Source: a virus. From it: a stretch of 42,384 nucleotides of DNA. The stretch is from the IMG/VR virus record IMGVR_UViG_3300003321_000136, positions 1-42,384 of that record. One strand, given 5' to 3'. Shown here one piece after another: positions 38,325-42,384 of this stretch. Made by a program: the position numbers and the translations under genes. The notes beneath the pieces are model-generated. The model did not search any database and was not told the origin of the DNA. It worked only from the letters and a program-made list of their open reading frames with translations. How positions within the stretch are numbered: position 1 is the first letter of the stretch; each line of letters starts with the position of its first letter.

Positions 38325-38744
38325 TTAGTGGCCCGCTGCTGTGGGGATGAAGTGGAAGATGGTCTGCAGGAAGGCGAGTGCCGTCGCGAAGCCGGAGGTA
38401 ATAACCGCCCGGAGCATCCACTGATTCTGCTCGCGCAGTTCTTTGATGTCGGCGCGCAACTGCTCGTGCTCCTCATTCCGCCGTTTTGTTGAGTTGTCGA
38501 ACTTTTCGTTAATCTCGCGGCGCGGGACGTATGTCTCCGGCATGGTGACCTGCAGTGCCGCGAGCTGGCTTTGAAGGGTGGTTGCGCTCGAGCCAAGGCT
38601 GGCATGCCAGCCTTCAGCGTTGTTGCGCAGATCGCGAATGTCTGACTCCAGCCGCTCAATGCGGTAGGTCAGAGCATCGCCGTCCATCGGCGGCACGCTT
38701 GCATCCTCTCTAGGGCCTGACGTGGCCAGCGTTTCAATGGCCAT
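38325..38744 (-). CDS. Holin-type protein: coiled coil plus C-terminal membrane helix
   Basis: The 139-aa product has a coiled coil (about 22-112; RIERLESDIRDLRNNAEGW, then NSTKRRNEEHEQLRADIKEL) and ends with a single transmembrane helix (WMLRAVITSGFATALAFLQT). This is the architecture of XhlA-like holin partners. The ATG at 38744 is preceded by GAGGT at good spacing. It lies directly upstream of the GH25 endolysin. A membrane anchor for a virion component is a less likely alternative. Confidence 0.72.
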   Translation of the reverse strand: MAIETLATSGPREDASVPPMDGDALTYRIERLESDIRDLRNNAEGWHASLGSSATTLQSQLAALQVTMPETYVPRREINEKFDNSTKRRNEEHEQLRADIKELREQNQWMLRAVITSGFATALAFLQTIFHFIPTAAGH

Positions 38745-38784
38745 AGGGGTCTGACCTCGTCCGTTGGTTGATGGGGCGTACGCC

Positions 38785-39111
38785 TCAGGGAACAATCTGT
38801 GCCCCCTGAAACTCGGGAAGGGCAAGCAACAACTGCTCAGCGAAGCCGCGTGTGGCGGCCGCGAGCGTGATCTGTGTCGGCAGCGGCTGCAACTCAACCA
38901 CAGCGTCGAACTCGTCCGGGCGCAGTACCCGCGGCGGGAACGTCGCCAGCGGCTGATAGCCGCCGTCGTGGGCCATCTGGTCGTACCAGACCGCCAGCGT
39001 GATGACGGCGTGCTTTGAGAGTAGGTCAAGCTCGACGTTGAGAATGTCCCAGTAGGCGTCCATTGCCAGCGCCTGCGTCAGCGGGTCCTGGTAAGGCATC
39101 GTGAAGGCCAT
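38785..39111 (-). CDS. Unrecognised late protein between fibre and lysis genes
   Basis: The 108-aa product starts MAFTMPYQDPLTQALAMDAY and is mostly helical (LNVELDLLSKHAVITLAVWY), ending FAEQLLLALPEFQGAQIVP. It overlaps the fibre gene by one base (TGATG). It could be a fibre chaperone, as small genes after fibres often are, but there is no motif to confirm it. Confidence 0.65.
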   Translation of the reverse strand: MAFTMPYQDPLTQALAMDAYWDILNVELDLLSKHAVITLAVWYDQMAHDGGYQPLATFPPRVLRPDEFDAVVELQPLPTQITLAAATRGFAEQLLLALPEFQGAQIVP

Positions 39112-39866
39112 CAGGCCGCCTCATACTCGAGCTTCATGCTCAGCGTGTCGCCTACGGCTACGGCGAATGACGGTCCGCCCGTGGCGCCGAGATACCCGCC
39201 ACCGGTTGACTTGTTGCCGAACATCTGTGCCAGCGCGGAGGCTGTGGCGACCACGGCGCCGACGTGCTGATCGACGCCGAGCTGCAGATACGTAAAGGTG
39301 CCGATGATCGAATAGCCGCTGGTGAACTTGGGCGGAACCGGCAGCGTGCTCACGATGATGGGCGAGCCGGCAACGCCGGTGCTCGTGGCCTGCACGTTGA
39401 CCCGCACGCGGACGTATTTGCCTTCCTGGCTGTAAGCGGAAGACAGGTTGTTGAGCGTGGGATTGGTGCCGCCTTGCGTGAAGGCTGGCGTCCATGACGT
39501 CCACGGGTCAAAGCCGGCGCTGCCGGTGAGCGTGCCGTTGATCACGGGGCTGGTGAGCGTCTTGTTGCTCAGCGTCTGAGTGCCGCCGGTGACCACTGGA
39601 ATCGTGGCCGCGCCGCCGTCCCACGAGAGCTTGACGCCGCTGGCGTCGACCTGCAGCAGTGGCACGCCCGTCGGCGAGAGCACCTGTACCGCGCGGCCGT
39701 TGGCGTCGAGGTTGCGCACAGTGAGCGCGAAGTTGATTGCATCGTTGAGCGCGGTCATGCTGATCGGCTGGCCCTTGCCGGCCGTACCGCTCAGTGCGTC
39801 CAGGATCTGGTTCAGCTGGACTGCCAGAATGTCGTCCTGGCCATCGGTAACGTAGATGAAGCTCAC
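39111..39866 (-). CDS. Tail fibre/appendage protein
   Basis: The 251-aa protein has a helical N-terminus (MSFIYVTDGQDDILAVQLNQ), the phrase VVTGGTQTLSNKTLTSPVIN typical of trimeric fibre shafts, and a beta-rich C-terminal domain that ends SMKLEYEAA, like carbohydrate-binding fibre tips. The GTG at 39866 with GGGAGG upstream forms a GTGA overlap with the nozzle gene and is preferred to the longer frame. It is a second, separate fibre in addition to the one at 4326-5228. Confidence 0.78.
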   Translation of the reverse strand: MSFIYVTDGQDDILAVQLNQILDALSGTAGKGQPISMTALNDAINFALTVRNLDANGRAVQVLSPTGVPLLQVDASGVKLSWDGGAATIPVVTGGTQTLSNKTLTSPVINGTLTGSAGFDPWTSWTPAFTQGGTNPTLNNLSSAYSQEGKYVRVRVNVQATSTGVAGSPIIVSTLPVPPKFTSGYSIIGTFTYLQLGVDQHVGAVVATASALAQMFGNKSTGGGYLGATGGPSFAVAVGDTLSMKLEYEAA

Positions 39867-41800
39867 GACCAGGACCTCCCTATGGTTCCCCACTTGACGC
39901 CGGTTCCCCACCGGGCTCCGACGCCTCGGGGAAACAACACCGCGAGCGTGACGGTCGCAACCTCTACCCGCTCTTTGTCGCTCGTCTCGACTTCCTGGTA
40001 GGCAACGCCGCCTTCGATGATCGCCAGTGAGTCGCGACCGGCTTCGTCTCGGAACGTGACCGGTGCGCGGGCAGTCTGCAGACGGTCGAGCCGCAGCTTG
40101 CGGTCTTCAGGGTCGTACCCGTCGAGGTTGCCGCCTACTGATCTGGTCGCGCGCCCCAGTTTGAGCTGGTACACCCGGACCTGCCGTGTGTCCGGCCGCG
40201 GCATCGGGCGCTTCGTCAACCGGCGCAGTACCGGCGGGACGGTCACTGTCCCAGTGCCCGTCAGCCGAATGGTGCTGCGGTAATAGTTGATCGGCTGTGT
40301 AGGTCGGAGGATCGATCGCGGGCCGCTCTTGGCGGTGCCGATCAGCTGATACGTGGAGTCGCCGTCGGCGGCAATGCTCACCGCGACATTCGTTGCGCCG
40401 CTCAACGCCTCGCCCTCGACCACAACCTCGGGTAGGTACTTGATCTGGCTATCGTCGCCGTCGTCATCGTTCGACAGGTCGACCTGGTACGACTGCGCGA
40501 AGCGGTAGGCGCGGCCCGCGCGGAGGTCGCTATACGGCGTATCCCAGGCCAGGTGTGCCCAGGCCAGTGCGCGATTGTTCGTGAAGTTCTCGGTAGTGGC
40601 CATCCACAGCCGCGGATTGTTGCTGACCAGGCCGCTCACCCACATGCTGGTCACCTTCACGTTGTCGAGGACGATCGGCGCGATGTTCCACGTCAGCGGG
40701 CCTGCCTCGTCCGGGTTGGCTTCGCGCGCCCAGCAGACGTATGTGGCCAGGCCGGTGTAGAGCGAGCCGATGATGTACGACTTGTAGCGGACCAGGTCGG
40801 TAAAGAAGCCGCTGACTGTTGGCGATTCATTCGGAATGCCTTGGCTGGCGCCTGGGCCGCACGGCTGAACGGTTGCGTACTGAGTGCCCGCGACGCGCAC
40901 GCGCAGCAGGCCGCCGTACCCCACGTTCATATAGGCGTAGCCGGCTGCAATCATCGCGGCTGAGCCGTTCTGATAGATGATCTGCTTTTCGGCTTCAGGC
41001 GTCAGATTCGGGGCAATGCCGCTCGAGTCCACATCCCGCAGACCGCCTGTTGTGGCCACGTAGACGTGGTCCCAGTTGGAAACCAGATCCTGGATCGGGT
41101 AGCTGCCGACCGGGATTACCGGTCCCCAGTTGGCATCATTCCGGGGGGCGCCTGTGGTGTACTGGATGCTCGGCGTTGCGGCATTCGGAACCTCGGCTAC
41201 CAGACGCTCCTGGGTGAGCCCGCCGATGGTCCAGACAACGGTCGTCATCCGTCCGCGGTAGACCGGGTTCGCGCCGAGCGCGGCCTGCGTCCACGCACCG
41301 CCGGAGGGCTTTTCCCACAGGCTGCCGGCCGTGGCATCCGATCGACCGACGAACAGGCTGTTGCCGAATTTCTGAATGCTGGTCGCAACGGCGCCCGTGC
41401 CTAGCGACTGCTCGACGACCGCTGGCCCGTCGCCACTGGGCAGGCGATAGACGGTGCTCCCACCAGCGAGGTACAGGTGTCCGTCCTGCTCGCCCCACGC
41501 CAGAATGTCGGCCGTCGGCTGCGAGGGCAGAGTGACCGTGGTCACCAGCGGACCCGGCAGCATCATGCCTGGATCGACCGTCCAGACGTTGCGCCCCCAA
41601 TGGATGCCGTCGCGACCGCCTAGGCTACGGCCAATCAGGCTGCCCTTGTGCCAGGTCACATAGTTGGTCGGGTTCATCTGCAGCGAGGGCTGCTGGCCGG
41701 CCACGAGCGGGATGTTCTGAGCGTGAATGCCTCGCGCCCCGCCGCCGTGCGCCGCCTCGTAGGCGATGCCGTCGAGCTCGACCGTGTAGGCGAAGGTCAC
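39863..41800 (-). CDS. Beta-propeller-like tail nozzle protein
   Basis: The 645-aa protein shows repeated blade-like strands, for example ILAWGEQDGHLYLAGGSTVY, SIQKFGNSLFVGRSD, DHVYVATTGGLRDVDSSG and NPRLWMATTE, spread over residues about 90-420, then a C-terminal beta region with LRLDRLQTARAPVTFRDEAG. In podoviruses the nozzle (T7 gp12-like) is a large beta protein with a propeller, next to the adaptor, as here. A siphovirus-like distal tail role is the alternative. The GTG at 41800 (GTGA overlap) is chosen over the adjacent GTG at 41803. Confidence 0.7.
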   Translation of the reverse strand: MTFAYTVELDGIAYEAAHGGGARGIHAQNIPLVAGQQPSLQMNPTNYVTWHKGSLIGRSLGGRDGIHWGRNVWTVDPGMMLPGPLVTTVTLPSQPTADILAWGEQDGHLYLAGGSTVYRLPSGDGPAVVEQSLGTGAVATSIQKFGNSLFVGRSDATAGSLWEKPSGGAWTQAALGANPVYRGRMTTVVWTIGGLTQERLVAEVPNAATPSIQYTTGAPRNDANWGPVIPVGSYPIQDLVSNWDHVYVATTGGLRDVDSSGIAPNLTPEAEKQIIYQNGSAAMIAAGYAYMNVGYGGLLRVRVAGTQYATVQPCGPGASQGIPNESPTVSGFFTDLVRYKSYIIGSLYTGLATYVCWAREANPDEAGPLTWNIAPIVLDNVKVTSMWVSGLVSNNPRLWMATTENFTNNRALAWAHLAWDTPYSDLRAGRAYRFAQSYQVDLSNDDDGDDSQIKYLPEVVVEGEALSGATNVAVSIAADGDSTYQLIGTAKSGPRSILRPTQPINYYRSTIRLTGTGTVTVPPVLRRLTKRPMPRPDTRQVRVYQLKLGRATRSVGGNLDGYDPEDRKLRLDRLQTARAPVTFRDEAGRDSLAIIEGGVAYQEVETSDKERVEVATVTLAVLFPRGVGARWGTGVKWGTIGRSWS

Positions 41801-42384
41801 CACGCCGGCCAGTCTCCGAAGTTCTTGGGGTCGCGGCCGCCCCAGGTGCCGCGCATCGATCGCCGCTGGTCATGTGGCAGATAGGTCAGCTTGAGCATGT
41901 TGGCGCGTGCTCGCTGTCGATCGGCCAGCGCCTGCCAGCGCTGCCGCTCGACCTGCTCGCCGGTCGTCGCCATGGCCGCGTAGACGTGCTGCAGGGCGAT
42001 CTGCACGACCAGCTCGGGCTGGAAGACCGTCTCGTCCGTGTCGTTGCTGAGTCCCGTTGTGGATGGCCCCCACACGCCGTTGACCTTGATCCACGTATGG
42101 CCCGGCCGGAACGCACCGACCTGCGCTGCGGCGCCTGTTTGGAACGTCGGCGCAACATTTACGGTCAGCGCATCGTTATTGGATTGAGGCTCGAAATTCG
42201 GCCATGCCGACGGGACCAGCGTCTGGTTCAGGGCTGGGCCGTAGACCTCATAGATTGCATCTGGCGCGAGCCAGTCGGCATACGCCGAGAGGTCGTAGGT
42301 CGGCTGCCCGTTGACCCCCGCCAGCGGCAATCTGGTCGGTAGCCACATCTCGGCCAACGCGGCATTGATGCACTGCCGTAGCCC
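41797..42384 (-). CDS. Probable head-tail adaptor, C-terminal part (cut by window edge)
   Basis: This is the 3' part of the 324-aa gene whose start is at position 538 on the circle; the frame is open to the right edge and joins exactly through the 151-bp repeat. The visible 195 residues include YEVYGPALNQTLVPSAWPNF, a beta middle part with HTWIKVNGVWGPS, and the helix ERQRWQALADRQRARANMLK. It must not be counted as a second gene. The adaptor role is inferred from its place next to the nozzle-like gene. Confidence 0.75.
   Translation of the reverse strand, partial: GLRQCINAALAEMWLPTRLPLAGVNGQPTYDLSAYADWLAPDAIYEVYGPALNQTLVPSAWPNFEPQSNNDALTVNVAPTFQTGAAAQVGAFRPGHTWIKVNGVWGPSTTGLSNDTDETVFQPELVVQIALQHVYAAMATTGEQVERQRWQALADRQRARANMLKLTYLPHDQRRSMRGTWGGRDPKNFGDWPAW
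42234..42384. repeat. Terminal direct repeat, right copy
   Basis: This is identical to positions 1-151, with the flanking bases differing on the outer sides. Removing one copy gives a circular map of 42,233 bp. Confidence 0.97.

Noticed and set aside
37525-38421. Longer endolysin start at 38421
   Set aside because: It would overlap the holin-type gene by about 97 bases, while the GH25 domain begins exactly at the ATG at 38322.

Overview
The window is a complete temperate bacteriophage genome. The first 151 bases are repeated exactly as the last 151 (1-151 = 42234-42384), so the contig closes into a circle of about 42,233 bp and one virion gene is split across the two ends. GC content is clearly high. 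The host cannot be named. A GH25 endolysin with no visible spanins suggests a monoderm-like envelope. Leaderless regulatory genes and a secreted Thr/Pro-repeat protein fit Actinomycetota or Chloroflexota, but this is only an inference.

Nearly everything is read from the minus strand. On the circle, one very long late operon starts at the terminase genes (25874), runs leftward through position 1, re-enters at 42384 and ends at 36077. In order it encodes the small and large terminase subunits; an accessory cassette (Acb2/Tad1-like nucleotide sponge, papain-like protease, secreted Thr/Pro-repeat protein, 58-aa protein); portal; a block of beta-rich proteins including one with eight 21-residue repeats; three probable ejection/internal proteins, among them a 1544-aa protein with lysozyme-like and NlpC/P60 domains; scaffold; an N4-gp56-type major capsid protein; tail fibre; a GH26-like spike; a beta-helix spike split by an in-frame stop from a fibronectin-like tail; probable adaptor and beta-propeller nozzle proteins; another fibre; and a lysis cassette (membrane proteins, GH25 lysozyme, secreted HNH nuclease, NlpC/P60-like hydrolase). 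There is no tape measure, tube, sheath or tail-chaperone gene, so a podovirus-like virion is the best reading.

The early operon (34053 to 25977, minus strand) begins with an Arc-like ribbon-helix-helix protein and continues with many small, often zinc-binding proteins, a PP-loop (PAPS-reductase-like) enzyme, a RusA resolvase, a possible ssDNA-binding protein, an NrS-1-type primase-polymerase fused to a RecA-like helicase, and a Cas4/RecB-like nuclease. A repeat-rich, hairpin-bearing segment at 27912-28022 beside the primase is a candidate origin. A strong terminator (25884-25919) separates the early operon from terS. The only plus-strand genes are the XRE repressor and tyrosine integrase (34165-35879) and one two-helix membrane protein (8582-8845). 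The repressor and the Arc-like gene diverge from good promoters, and both appear leaderless.

The points most worth a second look are the Acb2-like sponge and papain-like protease between terL and portal, the single in-frame TAA between the beta-helix and fibronectin-like parts of one spike, an apparent +1 frameshift near 32400, the terminator abutting terS, the structured leader before the scaffold gene, and the iteron-like origin candidate. Adjacent genes very often overlap by 1-4 nt (ATGA, GTGA or TGATG), which helped to fix starts and to find genes of 33-58 residues.
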